A stretch of 24,557 nucleotides of DNA from an uncultured Faecalibacterium sp. (lineage in GTDB: Bacteria > Bacillota > Clostridia > Oscillospirales > Ruminococcaceae), in assembly GCA_934518555.1 (NCBI GenBank), contig CAKSXW010000025.1, positions 1-24,557 on the forward strand, given 5' to 3'. Each line of letters opens with the position of its first letter. Positions within the stretch are counted from its first letter, which is position 1. The position numbers and the translations under genes were made by a program. The notes beneath the pieces are model-generated. The model had not been told where the DNA came from. It saw only the letters and a program-made list of their open reading frames with translations, and made no database searches. Shown here piece by piece: positions 1 through 7,366 of the stretch.

Positions 1-377
1 GCCCAGTCAGCGCCGAAGGAGTAGTCAGCCTTCAGGCTCTCGGTAACGGAAGCGATGACCTTCTTCTCGATCTCGCCGGTGGACTTCAAGCAGACCAGCA
101 GGCTCAGGTTATCGTAGGGCTGGTAAGCCTTGTCGATGATCTCGTAGTCGAAGCTCTCGGCCACGATGACGCCGCGGTCGTACTTGCCGCTGTTCAGTGC
201 GTCGTTCAGCACGGCAGCGGGGAAAGCGCGGAAGATATTGCCTGCGCCGAAGTGCACCCAAGTGGGCTCGGCGTGGGTCTTGGCCTTGACGGCCTCAATG
301 TCGAATTTGGGCAGCTCGTAGCCCTTTTCTGCCCACTCGGCGGACAGATTGCCGTTTTTGATATCAGACAGCTTCAT
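1..377 (-). CDS. uxuB: Fructuronate reductase / mannitol dehydrogenase family, N-terminal part (runs off window)
   Basis: Only the first 125 codons are inside the window; the gene continues beyond base 1. The family reduces D-fructuronate to D-mannonate with NADH in the cytoplasm, the step just before UxuA in glucuronate breakdown. The translation begins MKLSDIKNGN and contains HFGAGNIFRAF at about residues 42-52, the dinucleotide-binding glycine motif typical of long-chain mannitol dehydrogenase-type enzymes. The ATG (375-377) follows an AGAAGGG ribosome site and starts only about 5 bases after the uxuA stop, so the two are co-transcribed. The fructuronate assignment rests mainly on the uxuA neighbour; mannitol or altronate dehydrogenase specificity cannot be excluded from this fragment. 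Confidence 0.82.
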   Translation of the reverse strand, partial: MKLSDIKNGNLSAEWAEKGYELPKFDIEAVKAKTHAEPTWVHFGAGNIFRAFPAAVLNDALNSGKYDRGVIVAESFDYEIIDKAYQPYDNLSLLVCLKSTGEIEKKVIASVTESLKADYSFGADW

Positions 378-382
378 AGTAA

Positions 383-1480
383 TCAGCCCTTCTTTTCTTC
401 ATCCAGACGGTCCAGCAGATCCCAGATGCCCAGCATATACTGGACACCCAGAGCACGGTCATACTTGCCATAGCCGGGACGGCAGACGCCGGGGCCCTCC
501 TCCCACAGCTGACGGCCGTGGTCGGGACGGATGTAGCCCTCAAAGCCGCAGTCATGGTAAGCACGCAGCACCTCGATGATGCCGGTCTCGCCGCAGCAAT
601 CACGGTGAGCAGCCTCAGAGAAGTCGCCGTTGGGGAAGTGATGGATGTTGCGGACGTGGCCGAAGGCAATGCGGTCGCAGTGCTTGCGAATGATCTCGGC
701 GCAGTTGTTGTTGGGGTTTGCGTTCAGGCTGCCGGTGCACAGGGTCAGGCAGTTGTAGGGGTCATCCACCATGCTCAGGAAGCGGTCGATGCTCTGAGCA
801 TCCACCAGCAGACGGGGCAGGCCGAAGATATCCCAAGGAGGATCATCCATGTGGATGGCCATCTTGATGTCGCACTCGTGGCAGGTGGGCATCAGAGCCT
901 CCAGGAAGTACTTCAGGTTCTCCCACAGCTTCTCCTTGGTAACAGGGGCGTAGGCCTTGAACAGCTCGTCCAGCTTAGCCATGCGCTCCGGCTCCCAGCC
1001 GGGGAAGGTCATGTGGTACTTCTCGGTGAAGGACATGATATACTCGGCCATCGCCTTGTAATCGCCCTTGATCTTATCCTTCTCGTAGAACAGTGCAGTG
1101 GAGCCATCCCCAACCGGGTGGAACAGGTCCGTACGGGTCCAGTCGAAGATGGGCATGAAGTTATAGCAAATGACCTTGACACCGAACTTGGACAGGTTGC
1201 GGATGCACTGCTTGTAGTTCTCGATGTACTGATCACGGGTGGGCAGGCCGATCTTGATGTCATCGTGGACATTGACCGACTCCACCACGTCCATATCAAA
1301 GCCATAGGCGTGGATCTGGTCTGCCACCTTCTGGATCTCGTCTACCTCCCAGATCTCACCGGGCATTTTGTCGTGCAGTGCCCAGACGATGCTGGTCACG
1401 CCGGGGATCTGCTTGATGTCGCCGAGGCTGATGGGATCATTGCCCTCACCGTACCAGCGCCAACCCATTTTCATAGGCAT
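383..1480 (-). CDS. uxuA: D-mannonate dehydratase
   Basis: Converts D-mannonate to 2-keto-3-deoxy-D-gluconate in hexuronate breakdown. The 365-residue product has the usual length for the Firmicutes form. It opens with MPMKMGWRWYGEGNDPISLG, a hallmark of the family, and carries the expected metal-site motifs TLCTGS, FGHVRN and IRPDHGR in the C-terminal half (family knowledge; the motifs are visible here). The start ATG (1478-1480) follows AAGGAGGATTCCCT. It is the first gene of an operon with uxuB downstream and a good promoter at 1545-1573. The next pathway enzyme, a 2-keto-3-deoxygluconate kinase, is in this window but 16.7 kb away. Confidence 0.95.
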   Translation of the reverse strand: MPMKMGWRWYGEGNDPISLGDIKQIPGVTSIVWALHDKMPGEIWEVDEIQKVADQIHAYGFDMDVVESVNVHDDIKIGLPTRDQYIENYKQCIRNLSKFGVKVICYNFMPIFDWTRTDLFHPVGDGSTALFYEKDKIKGDYKAMAEYIMSFTEKYHMTFPGWEPERMAKLDELFKAYAPVTKEKLWENLKYFLEALMPTCHECDIKMAIHMDDPPWDIFGLPRLLVDAQSIDRFLSMVDDPYNCLTLCTGSLNANPNNNCAEIIRKHCDRIAFGHVRNIHHFPNGDFSEAAHRDCCGETGIIEVLRAYHDCGFEGYIRPDHGRQLWEEGPGVCRPGYGKYDRALGVQYMLGIWDLLDRLDEEKKG

Positions 1481-1514
1481 AGGGAATCCTCCTTATATTT
1501 CTGTATGCATCGTG

Positions 1515-1532
1515 GACGGCAGACTTGCCGTC
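1515..1532 (-). promoter_or_regulatory. Perfect hairpin in the uxuA leader
   Basis: GACGGCA and TGCCGTC form a 7-bp perfect stem with a 4-base loop in the untranslated leader, between the promoter and the ribosome site. No T-run follows, so it is not a terminator. It could be an operator for a hexuronate regulator or a 5' mRNA-stabilising hairpin; the sequence alone cannot decide. Confidence 0.4.
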
Positions 1533-1544
1533 TCTCTTGCTTCT

Positions 1545-1573
1545 ATTCTAATATATCAGTTGAAAAATGGCAA
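1545..1573 (-). promoter_or_regulatory. Sigma-A promoter of uxuA-uxuB
   Basis: On the minus strand a TTGCCA -35 (1568-1573) is separated by 17 bases from a TAGAAT -10 (1545-1550). The leader that follows is roughly 58 bases and holds a small perfect hairpin. Confidence 0.6.
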
Positions 1574-1737
1574 TGGGCTGATTGCTGTTTTTTGGTGTTT
1601 TTTATTGTATACTTTAAACAAATTGACAAAATGACGAATCTTTAACGATGTTTTTGGGCATCCGGACCAAGTTTTATTCCCCGGGCATTTTGCCGCTTGG
1701 TTCCCGTTCCACCATGCGTACTAAGCAGCTGCAGTCC

Positions 1738-1783
1738 AAAAGGCCCCGGGGCCGCAGCTGGCTGCCGGCACCCAGGGCCTTTT
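1738..1783 (-). terminator. Likely terminator of spo0A
   Basis: AAAAGGCC (1738-1745) pairs with GGCCTTTT (1776-1783), extended inward by further imperfect G/C pairs, 20 bases beyond the spo0A stop. The rest of the 322-base gap between spo0A and uxuA holds the uxuA promoter and leader; I see no gene in 1600-1737. Confidence 0.55.
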
Positions 1784-1802
1784 CTGCTTTTAGGAACACC
1801 CA

Positions 1803-2561
1803 TTACCCCACACGCTGCCGTTTGTCCAGCCGCATCTTGTCGGCGATCATGGCAATAAACTCCGAGTTGGTGGGCTTGCCTCGGAGATTGTGGATGGTGT
1901 AGCCGAAGTAGCTGTTGAGGGTGTCTACGTCTCCCCTATCCCATGCAACTTCGATGGCGTGGCGGATGGCCCGCTCCACCCGGCTGGCGGTGGTACCGTT
2001 CTTTTTGGCGATCTCCGGGTACAAGCGTTTGGTGACAGCGTTGATATAGTCCGGCTCGTTCATGGTGAGCAGGATGGCATCCCGCAGGAACTGGTAGCCC
2101 TTGATGTGGGCCGGGACCCCGATCTGATGCAGGATCTCGGTAACGGTCAGCTCGTCGCTGTCCACACTGGTGTGGAGCACTCGCTTTTCCTGCCCTTGGG
2201 CCACCTTGAGGACCCGGGCCGCCAGGACGCTCTCGTCAAAGGGCTTGACGAAGTAATAGGCAAAGCCCTCGTCCAGCAGTTCCTGCTCCATCTCCTCGCT
2301 CTGGAATGCTCCGGTGACGAAAAACGAGGTGTGCCGCTCCCCTGCCGCATTGTACCGCTGCTTTACCGCCAAGGCGTCCAGCCCCGGCATAAAGGCATCC
2401 AGCAGCACCACCTGCGGCCGCACCGACAGCATCTTTTGCAGCACCTTGTTGCCGTCCTTTTCCACCACGGTCACCTCCACGCCCTTCTGCTCCAGGGCCT
2501 CCCGGCAGGCTTCTGTGATCTGTGCACCGGTATCCGACATCAAAAATCTCACTTTGTCCAT
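1803..2561 (-). CDS. spo0A: Stage 0 sporulation response regulator Spo0A
   Basis: DNA-binding master regulator of sporulation and stationary-phase genes, normally activated by phosphorylation of a receiver aspartate. The product is 252 residues. The C-terminal output domain (about 138-252) is unmistakable, with [28 protein letters not shown] and [14 protein letters not shown] segments. The receiver keeps the acceptor Asp55 (LLDAFMP), Thr83 and Lys106, but the usual acidic pair near residue 10 is Ser9-Asp10 instead of Asp-Asp. The ATG at 2559-2561 is chosen over an upstream in-frame start because GGAGGAAACAACC precedes it. spoIVB lies directly upstream in the same direction, as in Bacillus. 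It has its own promoter (2603-2631) beside a strong inverted repeat. Confidence 0.95.
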   Translation of the reverse strand: MDKVRFLMSDTGAQITEACREALEQKGVEVTVVEKDGNKVLQKMLSVRPQVVLLDAFMPGLDALAVKQRYNAAGERHTSFFVTGAFQSEEMEQELLDEGFAYYFVKPFDESVLAARVLKVAQGQEKRVLHTSVDSDELTVTEILHQIGVPAHIKGYQFLRDAILLTMNEPDYINAVTKRLYPEIAKKNGTTASRVERAIRHAIEVAWDRGDVDTLNSYFGYTIHNLRGKPTNSEFIAMIADKMRLDKRQRVG

Positions 2562-2602
2562 GGTTGTTTCCTCCAATGTGTGCAGTTCCCTTAACACCAT
2601 GG

Positions 2603-2631
2603 ATTTTACCATAATTTTCCAATCGTTTCAA
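2603..2631 (-). promoter_or_regulatory. Sigma-A promoter of spo0A
   Basis: Minus strand TTGAAA (2626-2631), 17-base spacer, TAAAAT (2603-2608) preceded by TGG, an extended -10. The leader to the ATG is about 35 bases. Confidence 0.6.
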
Positions 2632-2640
2632 TGGTTACTT

Positions 2641-2657
2641 TTGCCAAATTTTGGCAA
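2641..2657. promoter_or_regulatory. 17-bp inverted repeat upstream of spo0A promoter (putative operator)
   Basis: TTGCCAAATTTTGGCAA is a perfect 8+1+8 inverted repeat, 9 bases upstream of the spo0A -35 box. It has no T-run and a single-base centre, so a protein operator fits better than a terminator. Near-matches to the Spo0A box TGTCGAA lie beside it: AGTCGAA at 2662-2668 (+) and TGTCGGA at 2684-2690 (-). Confidence 0.5.
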
Positions 2658-2695
2658 GTCAAGTCGAATCCCCTAAAAATTTTTCCGACACAAGG

Positions 2696-3922
2696 CTATC
2701 CGGCGGCATCCTGGGTGCTGGCGGCGGCCTGCGCCTGTTCCAGCATGGTCTGAGCAAAGATGCCGTAGCCCCGGGTGGGGTCGTTGACCAGCACATGGGT
2801 CACCGCCCCTGCCAGGCGGCCGTTTTGCAGGATGGGGCTGCCGCTCATGCCCTGGACGATGCCGCCGGTGCAGGCCAGCAGCCGGGGGTCTGTGACACGG
2901 AGGATCATATTGCGGCGTGGGTCGGCGTCGTTGACCTTCTCGATCCGCACCCGGTAGGCCTTGGGGGTCTGCCCCTCCACCGTGGCCCAGATTTCGGCAT
3001 CCCCCGGCACCACCTCCTGGGCAAAAGCCAGCTCCCGTTGCTCCCCTTGTAAAGAGGTACGCAGGGTGCCGTAGACGCCGCAGGGGCCATTGATGCGAAT
3101 GGTGCCCAGGGCATGGTCGTTGAGGAACCGGCCCTTCAGCTCCCCGGGGCTGCCAATGGTGCCGCTGGTGCAGCCAATGATGCGGCAGGCCACGATCTCG
3201 CCGCTCCGCAGTGCTACGCTCTCCCCGGTGTCACTGTCACTGATGGGGTGGCCCAGCCCGGCAAATACCCCGGCCTGGGGCTCCGCAAAGGTCATGGTGC
3301 CCACCCCGGCAGAGGAATCTCGTACCCACATCCCGGCTCGCCACTGGGCGGTGTCTCCGTCCCACACCGGGGTCAGGGACGTCTGACGCTGCTGGCCGCT
3401 GCGGACGTAAACCACCTCCACCGCCCCACCTGCTGCTGTTTCCAGGGCCTGGCGAAGGGCGTCGTTGTCCGGGGTCTGGGCCCCACCCATGCGGATGACC
3501 CGGTCCCCCAGCCGCAGCCCTGCTGCCTTGGCCGGGTTTACGAGACCATCGGCGGTCTCCAGGTCCGAAAAGCCCACCACCAGGGCTCCCTCAGAGAACA
3601 TCTTGACCCCAAAGGGAGTGCCGCAGACGGTAACTGTGGGACGTTGGGTCACCACCGCCCGGATGGTTTTGACCGGCAGCCAGCCCCCCAGAGCCAGGGT
3701 GGCCTGGTAGCTGCCCACAGCCCGGGTGCTGGCCACATTCCGGCTGCCCCGGCTCCGCAGAGGTTCTACCCAGGCAAACCGAGGCAGAGCCAGAGCCTGG
3801 CCCGGCTCCAGGCAGACCTGGTCCGGCAGAACCTGCCACAGCCACCCCAGGGCCACCGCCGCCGCCACCAGCAGATAGGCCAGGGTCAGCCGCAGTCTGC
3901 GGTGCCAACCGCTCTTGTGCAT
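2696..3922 (-). CDS. spoIVB: SpoIVB-type serine peptidase (S55 family)
   Basis: In spore formers SpoIVB is secreted from the forespore and cleaves SpoIVFA to trigger pro-sigma-K processing. The 408-residue product (Bacillus subtilis about 426) has an N-terminal membrane segment (about 12-32), a PDZ-like region (about 115-180) and an S55 peptidase domain. The catalytic residues by family comparison are all present: His225 in GLGHPISDSDTG, Asp345 in VTDPRLL and Ser360 in GIVQGMSGSP, followed by the characteristic AVTHVLVNDPTRGYG. The ATG at 3920-3922 follows GGGAGG; longer in-frame starts would read through the tRNA gene. It sits directly upstream of spo0A, the classical order. A sigma-G-like promoter precedes it. 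Confidence 0.94.
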   Translation of the reverse strand: MHKSGWHRRLRLTLAYLLVAAAVALGWLWQVLPDQVCLEPGQALALPRFAWVEPLRSRGSRNVASTRAVGSYQATLALGGWLPVKTIRAVVTQRPTVTVCGTPFGVKMFSEGALVVGFSDLETADGLVNPAKAAGLRLGDRVIRMGGAQTPDNDALRQALETAAGGAVEVVYVRSGQQRQTSLTPVWDGDTAQWRAGMWVRDSSAGVGTMTFAEPQAGVFAGLGHPISDSDTGESVALRSGEIVACRIIGCTSGTIGSPGELKGRFLNDHALGTIRINGPCGVYGTLRTSLQGEQRELAFAQEVVPGDAEIWATVEGQTPKAYRVRIEKVNDADPRRNMILRVTDPRLLACTGGIVQGMSGSPILQNGRLAGAVTHVLVNDPTRGYGIFAQTMLEQAQAAASTQDAAG

Positions 3923-3957
3923 CCGTCGTTCCCTCCCTTGCAAGGATCCTTCCGGGA

Positions 3958-3988
3958 TAGTATGCACAGGAAAGGCCCCGGATATAAA
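3958..3988 (-). promoter_or_regulatory. Sigma-G-like promoter of spoIVB
   Basis: Minus strand: TTATA inside TTTATA (3983-3988), 18-base spacer, CATACTA (3958-3964). The known sigma-G consensus is gHATR-18-CATnHTA, so only the weakly conserved first G is missing. The predicted transcript would start about 30 bases before the ATG. A sigma-A reading is poor because there is no TTGACA-like box at the right distance. Confidence 0.5.
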
Positions 3989-4001
3989 TCCCCGGGAACG
4001 A

Positions 4002-4030
4002 TTGACTTTTGCCTTCAGACTTGATACACT
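4002..4030 (+). promoter_or_regulatory. Promoter of tRNA-Leu
   Basis: TTGACT (4002-4007), 17-base spacer, TACACT (4025-4030). The tRNA begins 16 bases after the -10 box. Confidence 0.7.
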
Positions 4031-4045
4031 AGGAACTGCAAATTT

Positions 4046-4128
4046 GCGGGAGTGGCGGAATGGCAGACGCGCTGGTTTTAGGCACCAGTTCCCCGTGAGT
4101 GAGGGTTCGACCCCCTTCTCCCGCACCA
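4046..4128 (+). tRNA. tRNA-Leu (anticodon UAG)
   Basis: The acceptor stem GCGGGAG (4046-4052) pairs with CTCCCGC (4118-4124), followed by A and an encoded CCA (4126-4128). The anticodon arm CTGGT-TTTAGGC-ACCAG reads anticodon TAG, decoding CUA and other CUN leucine codons. A variable arm and a T loop with GGTTCGACC are present, as expected for a class II leucine tRNA. It is a single-gene transcript with its own promoter and terminator. Confidence 0.95.
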
Positions 4129-4130
4129 TA

Positions 4131-4186
4131 ACAGGGCACCGGCTTTGGTCCAAAGAGGATCAAAACCGGTGCCCTGTTTGTTTTTT
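4131..4186 (+). terminator. Intrinsic terminator of tRNA-Leu
   Basis: ACAGGGCACCGG (4131-4142) pairs perfectly with CCGGTGCCCTGT (4166-4177), a 12-bp stem, followed by TTGTTTTTT. The T-run overlaps the stop codon of the convergent ankyrin gene. Confidence 0.85.
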
Positions 4187-5183
4187 AGATCAGCTGGTAA
4201 AAAGCGGCTCGGTTTTCTTCTTTGACCTCTCCAAAGTTGATTGAAAACCTGACCTTGTGTCCAGAATCCATCTCGATGATCGTGATCGGCTGGCCGTAAT
4301 GGTTGATTCCTTTTTCAATTTGTCTGTGATCGAATGTAATGCTTTTGATGGAACTTCCCACCATGCCGCCAAAGGAATCCGAAACATCTATCAAAGGCAC
4401 CTGGGGTATGACAGTATCCGTCCAGAATTGTGCGTATTGGGTCGTAATAAGCACGCCGCCCTCATAAACAAAGTAAAGTGTACTGTTAAAGCAGTGTTCC
4501 TGCTTGTATTCCGGAAGGTCTATGGAGTAGAAAACAGGGTCGGTGCCATTGGTTTCTGCCAAGACTTTCAGGACCGTTTTTCCAAGGGCTTGTTCATAAG
4601 AATCAATGCCGTTGTAGGGTCTTCCATCTGCAACAGCTTGGTATATCTGACGAACCGCCTTAAAAATATTAGCGGTGGCGTGGTCGTGCTCACAAGTTGC
4701 CTGGTAGCTGCCTTCTAGCTCAATCGAATCCAACGGGGTATCAAACTTATCCGTTGAGGTAGGTGAGGTGGTCCTGTTCTTTGCCCCGGCATCCAGCAGG
4801 AGCTTTGTGGCCTCGATTATAGAGCGGTCAAATGTGGAAAGGGCCAGGGCATCCAAACATTGTGCGCCAAAGCATCCATCGCATTTGTTCACATCGAAAC
4901 CGTGGTCCAGAAAAAACCGGATGATCTCACACATCCATTGCCCCAGGCAGGAGGTCGGCCCACAGACGTCTCTGTAGTATCCTTCGCCAGTACCCCCTAG
5001 CGCCGCCGTCCAATATCCACCCAGGATATTATACAGGATATTTTCATCCTCACTTTTTCCAACGGCATTCAGGTCTGCACCCTGCCGGATGAGCTCTTCG
5101 GCAGCCTTGAAATCCGGTGGCCCAGATTGAAACAAGGTGATCAGCCTATCCTCCAGCTCACCATAATCATAATTATAACTCAT
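4185..5183 (-). CDS. Ankyrin-repeat protein with unknown C-terminal domain
   Basis: A 332-residue cytoplasmic protein with no signal peptide. The N-terminal half has three degenerate ankyrin-like repeats: about residues 18-45 (AAEELIRQGADLNAV), 85-110 (IIRFFLDHGFDVNK) and 120-150 (ATKLLLDAGAK). The C-terminal ~150 residues, from roughly YEQALGKTVLKVLAE onward, form a mixed alpha/beta region I do not recognise. The ATG at 5181-5183 follows a textbook AGGAGGTGA. The DNA is visibly more AT-rich than its flanks, and the gene stands alone between tRNA-Leu and the chromate genes, suggesting acquisition. Ankyrin proteins of this shape can be immunity proteins of toxin systems, but no toxin is seen here and the function is unknown. 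Confidence 0.8.
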   Translation of the reverse strand: MSYNYDYGELEDRLITLFQSGPPDFKAAEELIRQGADLNAVGKSEDENILYNILGGYWTAALGGTGEGYYRDVCGPTSCLGQWMCEIIRFFLDHGFDVNKCDGCFGAQCLDALALSTFDRSIIEATKLLLDAGAKNRTTSPTSTDKFDTPLDSIELEGSYQATCEHDHATANIFKAVRQIYQAVADGRPYNGIDSYEQALGKTVLKVLAETNGTDPVFYSIDLPEYKQEHCFNSTLYFVYEGGVLITTQYAQFWTDTVIPQVPLIDVSDSFGGMVGSSIKSITFDHRQIEKGINHYGQPITIIEMDSGHKVRFSINFGEVKEENRAAFYQLI

Positions 5184-5243
5184 ATCTTTCACCTCCTGCC
5201 CATAGGATACCACCAATATTGTCCATTAAACCGGACTTTCCAG

Positions 5244-5816
5244 TCACAGACCCCAAAACAGCACCCCCAGCCCTGCGGAAAGCAGGATCATGGCAATGGG
5301 CGAGGGGGCCTTTTGCCGGAGCTTTCGGTACCCGAAATGCACCGCCGCCAGCAGGGCCACCACGGCGATGGACCGTTTGTCCGGGGCAAAGCCCTTTTCC
5401 AAGCCGGCAAAGCCCCCCAGGGTAGTCAGGCCCATGGTGACGGCGGTGGCCAGGATCATGGCCACCACACAGGGCCGCACTCCATCCAGCACCGCCTGCA
5501 CTGCTGGCAGCTTCAGCAGGTTTTTCAGCACAGCGGTGATCAGCAGAATGATGCAAAAGGAGGGCAGCACCACCCCCAGGGTCGCCACCAGTGCCCCCGG
5601 CAGCCCGGCCTGGGAGGAACCGATGAAGGTAGCCATATTGACCGCCAGGGGCCCCGGGGTGGATTCCGACACAGCGATGAAGCTCAAAAACTCACTTTCC
5701 GTAAGCCAGCCGTGCTGCAGCACCACCTCCCGGACCAGGGACACCATACCGTAGCCGCCGCCAAAGGAGACGGTGCCGATCATGAGAAAGTTTAAAAATA
5801 AGGAAAGGCAGATCAT
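5244..5816 (-). CDS. Chromate transporter family protein, second half-size subunit
   Basis: A 190-residue membrane protein of the short-chain CHR family, in which two half-size proteins encoded in tandem are thought to act together; characterised members export chromate. It shows SFGGGYGMV (about 17-25) and the hallmark ESTPGPLAVNMATFIG (about 51-66), then several hydrophobic segments. Its ATG overlaps the stop of the upstream chromate gene (ATGA at 5813-5816), so translation is coupled. In a gut anaerobe the real substrate may be another anion; no chrB-type regulator is seen beside it. Confidence 0.88.
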   Translation of the reverse strand: MICLSLFLNFLMIGTVSFGGGYGMVSLVREVVLQHGWLTESEFLSFIAVSESTPGPLAVNMATFIGSSQAGLPGALVATLGVVLPSFCIILLITAVLKNLLKLPAVQAVLDGVRPCVVAMILATAVTMGLTTLGGFAGLEKGFAPDKRSIAVVALLAAVHFGYRKLRQKAPSPIAMILLSAGLGVLFWGL

Positions 5817-6391
5817 TTGGTTTCATCCCCCTTCCGCAGCTGGCCCAGGCCGTATACAGCAAGGCCTGCTGCCCCACTGAGCAGGATATAGAAGATAGAG
5901 GAAAAAGACACTGCCAGCACCGAGCAGGTCACCATGGCGGCCAGAACCAGTACCAGCACCGTGCAGTGGAAGGGGCTGCGCTCTAGCCCCCGGAGCATTT
6001 TGATCCCGGCAGAAAAGATCAGGTACACCACACAGGCCTGAATGCCGTGGAAGGCACTGGACACCACCGACAGCTGCAAAAACGCATCAAAAAACAAGGA
6101 GATCAGATAAATGACCCCAAAGGAGGGCAGGCACACTGCCGCCGTGGAGGCTGCTGCCCCCCACACCCCCTGGAGCCGATAACCGATATAGGTGGCACTG
6201 TTTACCGCCACCGGCCCCGGGGTGGACTCGGCAATGGCCACCATGTCCAGAAATTCCTCCCGGCCCATCCAGCCTTTCACTTCCACAAACTCGTGTTCCA
6301 GCAGGGCCACCATGGCGTAGCCGCCCCCAAAGGTAAAGGCACCGATCTTAAAAAAAGTGGCAAACAACTCCCAGGTCTTTGATTTTTTCAT
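5813..6391 (-). CDS. Chromate transporter family protein, first half-size subunit
   Basis: A 192-residue membrane protein, partner of the gene that overlaps its stop. It shows the same paired motifs, AFTFGGGYAMV (about 17-27) and ESTPGPVAVNSATYIG (about 53-68), with four to five further hydrophobic helices and a short charged tail ending GDETK. The ATG at 6389-6391 is chosen because GAGGTGAG precedes it and the sequence becomes family-like from there; a longer in-frame reading would enter the divergent promoter region. It is divergent from the aspartate-dehydrogenase operon; a weak -10 (TAAAAT on the minus strand near 6414-6419) may drive it. Confidence 0.88.
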   Translation of the reverse strand: MKKSKTWELFATFFKIGAFTFGGGYAMVALLEHEFVEVKGWMGREEFLDMVAIAESTPGPVAVNSATYIGYRLQGVWGAAASTAAVCLPSFGVIYLISLFFDAFLQLSVVSSAFHGIQACVVYLIFSAGIKMLRGLERSPFHCTVLVLVLAAMVTCSVLAVSFSSIFYILLSGAAGLAVYGLGQLRKGDETK

Positions 6392-6494
6392 ACTACTCAC
6401 CTCACTCCGCTCCATTTTATCACGCCGCCCCGGGAAAGAAAAGCCCGATTTTCTCCTGCTGGGGGTCCCACTTTCCTTTCCCTGCCAGACATGG

Positions 6495-6500
6495 TATACT
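6495..6500 (+). promoter_or_regulatory. Extended -10 promoter of the two-dehydrogenase operon
   Basis: TATACT preceded by TGG (TGGTATACT, an extended -10); the -35 region is poor (TTTCCT at 6472-6477). A perfect hairpin GCTGCC-TGA-GGCAGC (6513-6527) lies at the start of the expected leader. Confidence 0.5.
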
Positions 6501-6549
6501 GATAAAGAATAGGCTGCCTGAGGCAGCAAAGGAAAAAGGAGTTTAGGAT

Positions 6550-7350
6550 ATGAAAACCAAATTTGGCATTGTAGGCTGCGGCTTTCTGGGCAACATCGTG
6601 GCCAACGCATGGAAGCAGGGCCTGCTGCCGGACTACCAGCTGGTGGGTGTGACCAGCCGGACCCGTGCCTCTGCAGAAAAGACCGCTGCCGCCGTGGGCT
6701 GCGCTGTCTGCGACGACGTGGAGGCTTTGCTGGCTCTGGAGCCGGAGTACCTTGTGGAGGCTGCCTCGGTGGAATCGGTCCGGGCTATGGCCATCCCGGT
6801 GCTGCGTAAGGGCGTGAACCTGGTGATCTTGTCCATTGGTGCTTTTGCAGACCTGGATTTTTACGCCCAGGTCAAGGCCGCTGCCCTGGAGGGCGGTGCC
6901 AAGGTGCACCTGGCCAGCGGTGCCATCGGCGGCTTTGACGTGCTGCAGACCGTCTCCCTGATGGCTCAGGCCCAGGGTCTGCCGGAGACTGCCGGCATCG
7001 AGACCCACACCGGTGCCAAGGGCTTCCGGAACACCCCCGTGTGGGCAGAGCACCTGCTTACCGACACGGAAAAGACCACCGTGTTCACCGGCAACGCCAA
7101 GCAGGCCATTGCCACCTTCCCCCGCCGGGTAAATGTGGCTGTGGCTACCTCCCTGGCCACCACCGGCCCCGAGATCACCAACGTGACCATGCACTCGGTG
7201 CCCGGCTGGGTAGGCGATGACCATTGCATCACCGCCGAGATCGAAGGCGTAAAGGCTGTGGTGGACATCTGCTCCTCCACCAGTGCCATTGCCGGTTGGA
7301 GTGCCGTGTCCCTGCTGCGGAACCTGGCCTCGCCGGTGTGCTTCTACTGA
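6550..7350 (+). CDS. L-aspartate dehydrogenase-like oxidoreductase (NadX family)
   Basis: Family members oxidise L-aspartate to iminoaspartate with NAD(P), which can feed NAD synthesis, or run toward amination. The 266-residue product has an N-terminal Rossmann motif GIVGCGFLGN (about 6-15). The central SGAIGGFDVLQ and later TGNAKQAIATFPRRVNVAVA are typical of the aspartate dehydrogenase catalytic domain. DDHCITAEIEG carries the histidine that family members use in catalysis. The ATG follows AAAAAGGAG. No nadA or nadC lies nearby. Instead a second dehydrogenase follows after 16 bases, so the pair may belong to a different amino- or oxo-acid pathway. Substrate is inferred from the family only. 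Confidence 0.8.
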   Translation: MKTKFGIVGCGFLGNIVANAWKQGLLPDYQLVGVTSRTRASAEKTAAAVGCAVCDDVEALLALEPEYLVEAASVESVRAMAIPVLRKGVNLVILSIGAFADLDFYAQVKAAALEGGAKVHLASGAIGGFDVLQTVSLMAQAQGLPETAGIETHTGAKGFRNTPVWAEHLLTDTEKTTVFTGNAKQAIATFPRRVNVAVATSLATTGPEITNVTMHSVPGWVGDDHCITAEIEGVKAVVDICSSTSAIAGWSAVSLLRNLASPVCFY

Positions 7351-7366
7351 TAAGGAGGACTGCATC

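Noticed and set aside
518..1645. 375-residue plus-strand frame over uxuA
   Set aside because: Antisense to a clearly recognised uxuA and running through its promoter; no family features.
1640..1737. ACCAAG/CTTGGT inverted repeat between uxuA promoter and spo0A terminator
   Set aside because: Only six paired bases over a wide loop, no T-run and no neighbouring start; consistent with chance.
3923..4153. Longer N-terminus for spoIVB reaching into the tRNA gene
   Set aside because: The extension would read the complement of tRNA-Leu and skip a good ribosome site at the internal ATG.
4046..5230. Attachment-site duplication of the tRNA-Leu 3' end flanking the ankyrin gene
   Set aside because: I looked for a repeat of the T-arm/acceptor sequence downstream of the gene and saw none; no integrase is present.
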